DNA from: Aquitalea denitrificans
Lineage (GTDB): Bacteria > Pseudomonadota > Gammaproteobacteria > Burkholderiales > Chromobacteriaceae
Length of the DNA: 64,000 nt
Assembly (NCBI RefSeq): GCF_009856625.1
Contig: NZ_CP047241.1
Coordinates: forward strand, 4,278,001 to 4,342,000
Direction of reading: 5' to 3'
The translations under genes and the position numbers were made by a program. Of this stretch, positions 1 to 11,411 are shown piece by piece (position 1 is the stretch's first letter; every line of letters begins with the position of its first letter). Under the pieces are notes generated by a model that saw only the letters and a program-made list of their open reading frames with translations, had not been told where the DNA came from and ran no database searches.

Positions 1-355
1 GCTGGTCGCTGACAATATCTTGCTGTCCGGCCAGCATGGCCTGGCTCATCCAGTAATCAGCCTGCGAACGCAGCAAGGCCAGCTGGCTACGCTCTTTGGG
101 ATAGGGGGGGGTTTTGCGGTACAGCAGGTTGCGGCTAAGTATGGCTTCTCGGCGCAGCAGATCGGCGGCGGTGTAGAACTTGCTGCGGATCTGATGCACT
201 TCGGACAAGGCCACAGCTTGCTGATAATGCTGCCACGATGCCGCCAGCAGCCGAGCAACCCAGCCAATCTGGAAGATCCCCAGCAATACCACTATGGCAA
301 TGACCGCACGGCCAATCGATAGGGTCTGGCTTGCCTTGTTGTTGGTGTTGGCCAT
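1..355 (-). CDS. Membrane-anchored sensor protein, N-terminal part (runs off left edge)
   Basis: Only the first 118 codons are in the window. From the ATG at 355 the product has a short polar start, one hydrophobic segment at about residues 16-33 (AVIAIVVLLGIFQIGWVA), then a charged, probably helical stretch. This layout is typical of sensor kinases, chemoreceptors and GGDEF/EAL proteins; no output domain is visible, so the class cannot be decided. It begins 25 bases after the stop of the receiver gene at 381, on the same strand, so co-transcription is likely. A histidine kinase feeding the two receivers upstream is my best guess, by inference only. Confidence 0.6.
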   Translation of the reverse strand, partial: MANTNNKASQTLSIGRAVIAIVVLLGIFQIGWVARLLAASWQHYQQAVALSEVHQIRSKFYTAADLLRREAILSRNLLYRKTPPYPKERSQLALLRSQADYWMSQAMLAGQQDIVSDQ

Positions 356-380
356 GTTATCCCCTTGCAGGCAAGGTCAC

Positions 381-1127
381 TCAGCCGGGCTGATCTGCGG
401 CATCTGCGGCGTCACCATCAACTGCCGCAGACTCATGCACGGTTTCTATCACCAGCTGATGTACCCCGTAGCGGTCGCTGTAATTGCGTAACACCGCCAG
501 CTGGTTGGCAGAAATGCTGGCACCGCGTGGCAGCAGCAGATGTCCCGTCTTGCTGCGCAAATCCTCGGCCAGAATGGATCCGGATTTGGCACTGTGCAAA
601 GTCACCGTTTCATAGGGGACATCAGCCAGGTCTTCAGGCCGCTGTTCGAACAGGCGACGGAAGACCTTCTTGTCGTAATCCGTGCCGGTATCCACACCGT
701 AATAGCTGAATGGATCCACCTCTGGCCTGGCCCGGCGCAGGGCCAGGTTAATGGCCTTTTCCACATCCACCGGCTTTGGCGGCTTTACGACAAAACCATC
801 GGCATGCAGTTGCACGGCGACGGTAACATTGCTGCGATCAGCGTGACCGGAAAGAATGATGAACGGCAGATTGGACACATTGGCGGTATGGCCGCAGCGC
901 AATTCTTTCAGCAAATCCAGTCCGTTCATCGGCTTCATTTCCACATCACACAGCACCAGATCCACCATGCGCATGTCCAGCGTGCGCATCGCTGTGCTGC
1001 CATCTGGTGCCTGAGAAATGTTTTCTGCCCGTATGCCCATGGCCTGCAAGGACTGGCTTACCAGCGTCCTGACCAGTGACTGATCATCAACGACCAGTAT
1101 TTTCAGTTTTTCCATCTCGACCGACAT
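381..1127 (-). CDS. Response regulator with N-terminal receiver domain
   Basis: The 248-residue product has a CheY-like receiver (about residues 8-130). The acidic pair D14-D15 follows a hydrophobic strand (KILVVDD), D61 in LVLCDVE is the likely phosphorylation site, and a KPP motif supplies the conserved lysine. The C-terminal half has no DNA-binding or enzyme domain I recognise. It contains a segment of the form LAEDLRSKTGHLLLP like one that often accompanies HD-type or HDOD signalling domains. The ATG at 1127 has a GGGGTG ribosome site. Its first 41 bases overlap the end of the upstream receiver gene, which suggests coupled translation. Output is probably protein-protein, possibly with the membrane sensor encoded next. 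Confidence 0.8.
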   Translation of the reverse strand: MSVEMEKLKILVVDDQSLVRTLVSQSLQAMGIRAENISQAPDGSTAMRTLDMRMVDLVLCDVEMKPMNGLDLLKELRCGHTANVSNLPFIILSGHADRSNVTVAVQLHADGFVVKPPKPVDVEKAINLALRRARPEVDPFSYYGVDTGTDYDKKVFRRLFEQRPEDLADVPYETVTLHSAKSGSILAEDLRSKTGHLLLPRGASISANQLAVLRNYSDRYGVHQLVIETVHESAAVDGDAADAADQPG

Positions 1128-2364
1128 GATTCACCCCTTGCATGTCATCACTCATTGCGCCACCGGTCTGGCTTGTAGGCAAGCCGGCAGTCTGCTGTTG
1201 TTCTAGATAAGATGATAGTTCGTCCACACCCAGCTGTAGTGCAATCTGCTCACCACTGACAGCGCACTGCTCATAGCCGGCTGCCGTAATGGCTTCCAGC
1301 TCAACTTCGCCATCGACATGACTGATGATCAGCCGGTCCTGCTGCAATCCACAGCATTGCAGCAGGGCCGCTACATCCTGCGGTTGCAGTGCCAGCTGCT
1401 GCAAAGTAACTGAGGACAGCCGCAAGCCATCCAGCGGCAGGCGCAGCAGATTGCTGACCGTCAGCCTTCCTTCACCGACTTGATCTGCCAGTAAAGGAAA
1501 GCCAAAGTATTTCAGCTTGGCAATATTCTCGAAACACACTGGCGAGCAGCCATCATGCAGGCCATCCGCCAGCAGAAAGCCAATCTGTCCGGTTGACAGC
1601 CCATGCTGTCGCAGCAAGGCACTATAGCGATCAAACAGGTTTTCATGCGCCAGGCAGCTGGCATCCAGATACAGACTGAACAGAACACCCTGCCGCCAAG
1701 GCTGGGGAATGCTGACCAGTATCTGCACCAGTCGCTCCATGACCATTTCCAGTATCAATACCGGCAATTGTGGGTTGACCGACAGCTTGCGGTACAAGAC
1801 AGCATCCAGTGTCAAGAATCCATGCGGCAACTGGATACCCGCCACCTGCATTCCGCGCACCTGGCGCTGCGCCAAGCCCAGCACCGGCTTGAACTCAAGT
1901 GACAGCGGCCCGGCAGAACAGTCCTGCCACAGCTGCAGCGGGTCTACTGCCAGGGCGGCACCACGCTGCTCCATATCGGAAAAGACAGCATTCAGTCGTT
2001 GCAGGAACTGATCGATGCTGTAGGGCTTGCACAGGAAATGCACGCTGGCAATACCCTGCCCGTGCGCCATGTCGGCAATGGTATGCAGCGTCCGGCTGTC
2101 ATAACCAGAAATAATCAGCAAGGAAGCACGGCAGCCAATGGCACTGAGATTTTTAATGAAGTCGATACCACTCATGCCCGGCATGCCGATATCGGTAATG
2201 ATCAGATCGTAGCTGGTTTCTGCTGCACTGCGCAGCGCTTCGGCCGGATCGCTGAACTCATCGATCTGCGTGGCCTGACGACTGAAAAAACCGGTCTGGC
2301 GCGAAATGAGTTTGCGCAAAATGACCTGATCTTCCAGGATGAGCAGTTTCATGGGCTGCTGCAT
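1087..2364 (-). CDS. Response regulator with receiver and degenerate EAL domain
   Basis: The 425-residue product has a receiver (residues 5-125, D58 in IITDIGMPG the likely phosphorylation site) and then a fold resembling EAL phosphodiesterases (about 155-400). The catalytic signatures are gone. The EAL position reads MQVAG after EFKPVLGLA, the DDFG position reads LADQVGEG, and the EGVE position reads SHVDGE. It therefore probably cannot cleave cyclic di-GMP and may bind it or a partner. I chose the ATG at 2364 because GAGGG lies nine bases upstream; a longer in-frame TTG start at 2382 would overlap that site. First gene of a leftward operon with the second receiver gene and the membrane sensor. 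Confidence 0.78.
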   Translation of the reverse strand: MQQPMKLLILEDQVILRKLISRQTGFFSRQATQIDEFSDPAEALRSAAETSYDLIITDIGMPGMSGIDFIKNLSAIGCRASLLIISGYDSRTLHTIADMAHGQGIASVHFLCKPYSIDQFLQRLNAVFSDMEQRGAALAVDPLQLWQDCSAGPLSLEFKPVLGLAQRQVRGMQVAGIQLPHGFLTLDAVLYRKLSVNPQLPVLILEMVMERLVQILVSIPQPWRQGVLFSLYLDASCLAHENLFDRYSALLRQHGLSTGQIGFLLADGLHDGCSPVCFENIAKLKYFGFPLLADQVGEGRLTVSNLLRLPLDGLRLSSVTLQQLALQPQDVAALLQCCGLQQDRLIISHVDGEVELEAITAAGYEQCAVSGEQIALQLGVDELSSYLEQQQTAGLPTSQTGGAMSDDMQGVNHVGRDGKTENTGR

Positions 2365-2432
2365 GACGGTTTCCCTCGGCAATTCACACTAAGATGGCGG
2401 GGCCGGTATAAACGTGGATATTTACGTTTTTG

Positions 2433-2461
2433 GTATAGCAGTTTGCCGAGGATCGAGGCAA
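2433..2461 (-). promoter_or_regulatory. Possible sigma-70 promoter of the receiver/EAL operon
   Basis: On the minus strand TTGCCT (2456-2461) and CTATAC (2433-2438) are separated by 17 bases, about 70 bases upstream of the ATG at 2364. Both boxes are imperfect, so this is tentative. Confidence 0.3.
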
Positions 2462-2720
2462 GCATTACCACTAATATTCTTGATAAAATTCGCGCTCAAT
2501 TAAACAAATAATCGAATTACCTGTAGTTTCACGATAATTTTGTGTGTTTTTGCCTGATATGGCTAACCACACGTAAAAACTGGCTCCCACATATTTTACA
2601 AGCCATTGGCATCCGTACGGTCAGTCTCAGGTACCACCGCCTTTGCCGGTGCAGCATCACAATGCTCAGGCTCTACCACTGAGCAATAGAGAGCCACACA
2701 GCGTGTGCAGCGGCCTGAAA
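2462..2720. other. Intergenic region between receiver operon and rRNA operon
   Basis: No convincing gene. The part at 2462-2600 is AT-rich and probably belongs to the promoter region of the leftward receiver operon. The part at 2605-2710 is GC-rich and can form competing short hairpins on the minus strand: GGCTCT with AGAGCC, TGCTCA with TGAGCA, and CACCG with CGGTG. One piece resembles a tRNA D-arm (GCTCAGTGGTAGAGC), but no complete cloverleaf can be drawn. Confidence 0.5.
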
Positions 2721-2752
2721 CGCACAAAGCCCAGCTCGATTGAGCTGGGCTT
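2721..2752 (-). terminator. Hairpin terminator of the rRNA operon
   Basis: A perfect 11-bp stem (2727-2737 with 2742-2752) and four-base loop lies just past the 3' end of 5S rRNA. On the transcribed strand it is followed by TTTGTG, a modest U tract. Confidence 0.75.
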
Positions 2753-2763
2753 CTGTATGGGGA

Positions 2764-2879
2764 GTCTGGCGGTGTCCTACTTTCACATGGCGAATGCCAC
2801 ACTATCATCGGCGCTAAGGCGTTTCACGGTCCTGTTCGGGATGGGAAGGCGTGGGACCACCTCGCTATGGCCACCAGAC
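2764..2879 (-). rRNA. rrf: 5S ribosomal RNA
   Basis: The minus strand reads GTCTGGTGGCCATAGCGAGG and continues through the conserved GGTCCCACGCC and CCGAACAGGACCGTGAAACG type blocks of bacterial 5S, ending GCCAGAC. The terminal TCTGGTGG and CCGCCAGA segments pair as helix I. It is the last gene of the rRNA operon. Ends may be off by a few bases. Confidence 0.95.
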
Positions 2880-2909
2880 ATAAACTGTCAACAAACTTGA
2901 AGAAGCCTT

Positions 2910-3028
2910 GTGGGGAGTAGAGAGTCGGGAGTAGAGAGTTGTCTCTGCCCGCTCTTGTCCTGCTCTCCGTTTCGGGGGTAGTTCGTCAGTTGCAGGGGTT
3001 TACTCCCCACTCCCACCTCTCTACTCCC
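2910..3028. repeat. Tandem and inverted repeat in the 23S-5S spacer
   Basis: GGGAGTAGAGAGT occurs twice in tandem with period 14 (2913-2925 and 2927-2939). Its reverse complement CTCTCTACTCCC lies at 3017-3028. GTGGGGAGTA (2910-2919) also has an exact reverse complement at 3001-3010. The spacer can therefore fold into a long stem with alternative registers about 60 bases apart. No gene is seen between 5S and 23S. Confidence 0.7.
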
Positions 3029-3107
3029 GCCTTAATTAGTCTTGGATCTTTGATCGCGTCGCACATGCACTATCCGTCAGCCCGGTTTCCCAAGCCACTC
3101 AAATGAT

Positions 3108-5998
<2,891 letters not shown>

Positions 5999-6184
5999 TA
6001 TCATTTCAGTAACCTAGATTACCAATCCGACAGAATTGTGTTTGTGCGACATGTCACACCGCCCCTTTTGATATGGCGACATGACATTAGATACAATCAA
6101 ATTCCCAAGATGACGATTTGTCCTGCATGCAGAGTTAACTCCATGCATTTCATTTCGCCGTCTAATTAATTCGGCTTCTTCAGT

Positions 6185-6196
6185 TTGTTAAAGATC
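6185..6196 (-). promoter_or_regulatory. boxA antitermination element in the 16S-23S spacer
   Basis: The minus strand reads GATCTTTAACAA, close to the boxA consensus in the spacers of proteobacterial rRNA operons. It would load the NusB/S10 antitermination complex ahead of 23S. Confidence 0.65.
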
Positions 6197-6274
6197 GGGC
6201 ATTGTAAAAACAACGCAAACAGAAATTCACGCAGCAATAAAATGCTGTGTGCGCTTTTGTTTGCACTGTAAGAA

Positions 6275-6350
6275 TGGTGGAGGATGACGGGATCGAACCG
6301 ACGACCCCCTGCTTGCAAAGCAGGTGCTCTCCCAACTGAGCTAATCCCCC
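6275..6350 (-). tRNA. tRNA-Ala (anticodon TGC)
   Basis: A 76-base cloverleaf: acceptor GGGGGAT pairing with ATCCTCC (one G-U pair), D-loop AGTTGGGA, anticodon loop TTTGCAA with TGC, T-loop TTCGATC, and encoded CCA at 6275-6277. It is the second tRNA of the 16S-23S spacer, as is common in this group. Confidence 0.97.
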
Positions 6351-6354
6351 AAAC

Positions 6355-6431
6355 TGGTGGGTCTGGTAGGACTCGAACCTACGACCCCTGCGTTATCAAC
6401 ACAGTGCTCTAACCAGCTGAGCTACAAACCC
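6355..6431 (-). tRNA. tRNA-Ile (anticodon GAT)
   Basis: A 77-base cloverleaf: acceptor GGGTTTG pairing with CAGACCC, anticodon loop TTGATAA with GAT, T-loop TTCGAGT, and encoded CCA at 6355-6357. It lies four bases from tRNA-Ala; order 16S-Ile-Ala-23S. Confidence 0.97.
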
Positions 6432-6492
6432 AGTTACTACCCTTAAATCATGAATAACCGATAGGCTGTGAGTACTTGACAATCGCCTTCTC

Positions 6493-8033
<1,541 letters not shown>

Positions 8034-8145
8034 TCTCATAGCAAATTTTCTGGCACGCAAGATCAAAGAAAATAACAAGTATTTCTTGTCTTGCAGTGCA
8101 AGTATTTGGCTTTCGCCAAGCACTCACACCTATCGGTTATTCTGT

Positions 8146-8157
8146 TTTTTAAAGAGC
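8146..8157 (-). promoter_or_regulatory. boxA element in the rRNA leader
   Basis: The minus strand reads GCTCTTTAAAAA, about 50 bases downstream of the predicted start of transcription and about 115 bases upstream of 16S. This is the usual place for the leader boxA antiterminator. Confidence 0.65.
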
Positions 8158-8204
8158 GGTGCAGGTCGCTGCGTTTCGTTTCCGTCGCTGCGTTGTCTGC
8201 TGAG

Positions 8205-8240
8205 GAGGCGAACTATACCGCCACACCCTACCCTCGTCAA
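8205..8240 (-). promoter_or_regulatory. Strong sigma-70 promoter of the rRNA operon
   Basis: TTGACG (8235-8240) and TATAGT (8212-8217) are spaced exactly 17 bases on the minus strand. They are followed by a GC-rich discriminator, TCGCCTCC, so transcription should start near 8205. A GC-rich discriminator is what makes rRNA promoters respond to ppGpp and DksA; a dksA gene lies at 26943 in this window. Only one clear promoter is seen. Confidence 0.85.
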
Positions 8241-8318
8241 CACTTTGTGCGAAGAAATCTGCACGATTTGCTGAAATCCCGGCCAAGAGCGCGCTAAGTC
8301 ACTGAACGGTAATACTTT

Positions 8319-8336
8319 ATGAAATGCGGATTTCAT
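8319..8336. repeat. Inverted repeat upstream of the rRNA promoter
   Basis: ATGAAAT-GCGG-ATTTCAT is a perfect 7-bp dyad with a four-base centre, about 80 bases upstream of the -35 box. It could be an activator site (a Fis-type position) or chance. No other gene is seen between 8241 and 8527. Confidence 0.4.
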
Positions 8337-8445
8337 GACTATTTTGCTGCGCATGCACAGCCCGCGGTGCGCTGGCGTCCATCCTGATGCTGACCCACGG
8401 GGGAAACTGGCGCAAAAAGCTGGTCAGCGCACTGCCACCGGCAGC

Positions 8446-8471
8446 AAAAAGCCCGGCTGGGCCGGGCTTTT
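8446..8471 (-). terminator. Terminator downstream of pilR
   Basis: AAAAGCCCGGC and GCCGGGCTTTT form an 11-bp stem with a three-base loop. On the minus strand the hairpin is followed by five T residues, so it should end the parC-pilS-pilR transcript, 57 bases after the pilR stop. Confidence 0.8.
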
Positions 8472-8527
8472 GCCCATATCTTGTCTGTCTCTACTAATCT
8501 GTCTCTATATAGATGATTTTATTGCTG

Positions 8528-9868
8528 TCATTTGATCCCCAGTCTGTCCATGCGGTAACGCATGGAGCGGAAAGTAAGGCCTAGCAGTTTGGCTGCCTGA
8601 GTACGGTTGAAGCGGGTGGCATCCAGCGCCTTGAGTATGGCTTCACGCTCCACCCGGTCTAGAAACATCTGCAGCGGTTCACTACCGGCGTAGCCAATAC
8701 TGCTTTCCAGGTCATCCAGGGCCTGACAGGGGGTGAGCTGCAAGTCGGCGACATCGACCTTGTCGTCTCCGGCCAGCGCGATGGCACGCTCAAGGATGTT
8801 TTCCAGTTCGCGGAAATTGCCCGGGTAGTTATAGGACAGCATGGCCTTGACTGCATCCGGCGTGAGGCGTGGACGGCTCTCCGGGGTGGCGAAACGGTCC
8901 AGCAGCGCGCCGATGAAACGGGGAATGTCATCGCGCAGCTCGCGCAGCGGTGGCATGCGCAGCGGCAATACGTTGAGCCGGTAGTAGAGGTCTTGCCGGA
9001 ACTGGCCGGCCTCAACCAGCGCGGCCAGATCTTTGTGGGTTGCACAGATGATGCGCGCATCGACCGGCTCCTCCTGCGGGCTGCCCAGCTTGCGCACCTT
9101 CTTTTCCTGGATGGCACGCAACAACTTGACCTGCATGGCCAAGGGCAGATCGGCGACCTCGTCCAGAAACAGAGTGCCACCGGTGGCTTGCTGGAAGAAC
9201 CCGTCACGGTCACTGTCGGCTCCGGTAAATGCACCTTTGCGGTAACCGAAGAATTCGCTCTCCATCAGGTTTTCCGGGATGGCCCCACAGTTGACCGGGA
9301 CGAATGGCCGCTCGGCACGCGCGCTTTGCTCGTGCACCAGACGGGCGGCTTGTTCCTTGCCGGTGCCTGACTCGCCGCTGATGTAGACCGCCGCCTGGCT
9401 ACGTGCCAGCTTTTCGATCATGCGGCGTACATCCAGCATGGCGGGTGAGTCGCCGACCAGGCGCTCCATGCCCAGCGGCTTGCCATTGCCCTCTACTTTC
9501 AATACCGATTTCACCAGCGTGCGCAATTGCGCCAGGCTGATGGGTTTGGACAGGTAATCAAAGGCACCGGCTTTCATTGCCTTGACTGCGTTTTCGGTAC
9601 TGCCATAGGCGGTAATGATGGCGCTGGGAATATCCAGTGCCTGCTCGGCGATGAACTCCACCACCTCTATCCCTTCTCCATCCGGCATGCGCATATCGCT
9701 GAGCACCAGATTGAAGGGTTCGCGCAGCAGCAGTGCCTTGGCATCGGTGACATTACCAGCGGTCACCACATCCAGCCCCATCTTGAGCAGAGTGAGTTCG
9801 AGCAGTTCGCGGATATCCGGCTCGTCGTCCACCACGAGCACACGCAGGGTGTTCTTATTCATAGGCAT
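8528..9868 (-). CDS. pilR: Sigma-54-dependent response regulator PilR
   Basis: This 446-residue NtrC-type regulator activates type IV pilin transcription when phosphorylated by PilS. The receiver is at residues 8-122 with D58 in LVLSDMRMP. The AAA+ sigma-54 interaction domain has Walker A GESGTGKE (165-172), the GAFTGA loop (212-217) that contacts sigma-54, and Walker B TLFLDE (232-237). A Fis-type helix-turn-helix ends the protein (about 405-446). All key residues are intact. The start at 9868 overlaps the end of pilS by 14 bases; a second ATG at 9862 is equally possible. The name rests on the PilS partner, since NtrC-family paralogs look alike. Confidence 0.92.
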   Translation of the reverse strand: MPMNKNTLRVLVVDDEPDIRELLELTLLKMGLDVVTAGNVTDAKALLLREPFNLVLSDMRMPDGEGIEVVEFIAEQALDIPSAIITAYGSTENAVKAMKAGAFDYLSKPISLAQLRTLVKSVLKVEGNGKPLGMERLVGDSPAMLDVRRMIEKLARSQAAVYISGESGTGKEQAARLVHEQSARAERPFVPVNCGAIPENLMESEFFGYRKGAFTGADSDRDGFFQQATGGTLFLDEVADLPLAMQVKLLRAIQEKKVRKLGSPQEEPVDARIICATHKDLAALVEAGQFRQDLYYRLNVLPLRMPPLRELRDDIPRFIGALLDRFATPESRPRLTPDAVKAMLSYNYPGNFRELENILERAIALAGDDKVDVADLQLTPCQALDDLESSIGYAGSEPLQMFLDRVEREAILKALDATRFNRTQAAKLLGLTFRSMRYRMDRLGIK

Positions 9869-11411
9869 GATGACAGCTTAAACGGAAAACGCCGCCCGGG
9901 GGGATATAGTCGAGCCGGGCATCATTGGCTTCAGCCAGTTCACGGGCGATATACAGTCCTAGGCCGGTCCCGCTGCTTTCCGTGGTAAAGAAGGGTTCAA
10001 ACAGGTGGGCCTGGGCGTCTTCGCTCATACCTGGGCCATCGTCAAACACATGGATGAGCACTTGCGCTTCAATCTGGCTGACTTCAATACGCACCGCGCC
10101 ATGGACGTGCGAGGAGTGACGCCAGGCGTTGGCCACCAAGTTGGACAAGATCTGCCCCAGATGGCCGCGGTCAAAATAAACGCTGCCGGTGCTGTAGAAA
10201 ATGGGGAGTATGCGACCGGCGGCTTCCGGCTGTGCCATGCCGAACTGATCGAGAAAGTCGGCAAGAAACTGTGACAGTTTGATCGTTTCGGTCTTGACCC
10301 GGTCACGCCGCCCCAGCATCAGTACTTCTTCTACCAGGCCATTGATGCGCTTGGCGTTGTCGCGAACGATGCGGGTAAGCCGCTGGGTAGCGGGATCCTC
10401 CGCCCCCTCGGCCAGCAGGTCGCCGGCATGGGAAATGGCTGCCAGCGGGTTGCGGATTTCATGGGCGATATTGGCAGTAAGCCGACCCAGTGCAGCCAGC
10501 TTGATGCGCTTGGCTTCTTCCGCCATGTCAGCCATGTCGCGCAGGAACATCACCACGCCGCGCAGATCACCGGCCAGAATGGGCACCATGCGACCGGCCA
10601 GTTGCCGGCCTCGCACATTGCGCTCGACAAATACCGGCATGGGCGAATGGCTGTTGAGGCGCCAGCGCTCCACCACCGGGCTCAGCTCGGGCAACAGGAT
10701 GCCACGCTGCATATTGGGAAAGTAGCGCACAGCTTGGGCATTGAACTGCCTGACGGTACCGGTTTCATCCAGCACGATGACCGCATCCCGCTGGCTTTGC
10801 AGCACCAGTTCGTTCAGGCGGTTGAGGTTGGCAATTTCCCCGCCACGGCGCGAAGCCAGCTCTTCGGACTCTCGCGCCACCCGTGCCAGTTGGTAGGTCA
10901 CCACCGAAGTGACAAAACCGGCCAGCGACAGCAGGCCGGTCTGGAACAGGTCGGTGGTGCTGCCAAATAGTACTTCATGTCGATAGTGTTCATAGCCCAC
11001 GTAGCCAAACAGGCTGGCGGTGGCGATGGATGCATAGAACAGGGCAAATCGCCCGGAGGACAGCAAACCCGCCACGGCCAGATAGGGCAGCAGCAACATG
11101 CCATAGCCACTTTTCACCCCGCCGTTCATGCCCATCAGCAGCACAATCATCAGAATGTCGGCGGCAATGGCCAGTGACAGCTGCAGGGTATGCCCCGCCT
11201 TGCCATTGCGCAGGGCAAACCAACAGGCAATCAGTCCACCATATACCGCGGACCACAGATAGAAGCGCCCACCGCCACCCACCAGCGGCTGTCCTTCCGA
11301 GCCTTGCAGCAGGGACATGAACAGCAGCACCAGCAACATGAGTGCACGAAAACCGTTGACGAAGGCCAGGGCCTTGCGCGGGGTCAGCGGCAGCGGGCGA
11401 TCCAGCATCAT
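9855..11411 (-). CDS. pilS: Sensor histidine kinase PilS
   Basis: The 518-residue inner-membrane kinase has six hydrophobic segments in the first 190 residues, a PAS-like linker (about 205-290), a HisKA domain with the phospho-acceptor in the H-box AHEIRNPLA (His near residue 316), and a HATPase domain with DDGPGMS and GTGLGLYIA boxes. The multi-spanning membrane region without a large periplasmic loop is typical of PilS. In Pseudomonas this kinase senses pilin in the membrane. I chose the ATG at 11411, whose ATGA overlaps the parC stop by four bases; a longer start at 11456 lies inside parC. It is coupled to parC upstream and pilR downstream. Confidence 0.92.
   Translation of the reverse strand: MMLDRPLPLTPRKALAFVNGFRALMLLVLLFMSLLQGSEGQPLVGGGGRFYLWSAVYGGLIACWFALRNGKAGHTLQLSLAIAADILMIVLLMGMNGGVKSGYGMLLLPYLAVAGLLSSGRFALFYASIATASLFGYVGYEHYRHEVLFGSTTDLFQTGLLSLAGFVTSVVTYQLARVARESEELASRRGGEIANLNRLNELVLQSQRDAVIVLDETGTVRQFNAQAVRYFPNMQRGILLPELSPVVERWRLNSHSPMPVFVERNVRGRQLAGRMVPILAGDLRGVVMFLRDMADMAEEAKRIKLAALGRLTANIAHEIRNPLAAISHAGDLLAEGAEDPATQRLTRIVRDNAKRINGLVEEVLMLGRRDRVKTETIKLSQFLADFLDQFGMAQPEAAGRILPIFYSTGSVYFDRGHLGQILSNLVANAWRHSSHVHGAVRIEVSQIEAQVLIHVFDDGPGMSEDAQAHLFEPFFTTESSGTGLGLYIARELAEANDARLDYIPPGGVFRLSCHHAYE

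Noticed and set aside
2630..2700. Possible extra tRNA downstream of 5S
   Set aside because: Only the D-arm fits; no acceptor, anticodon or T stem can be formed.
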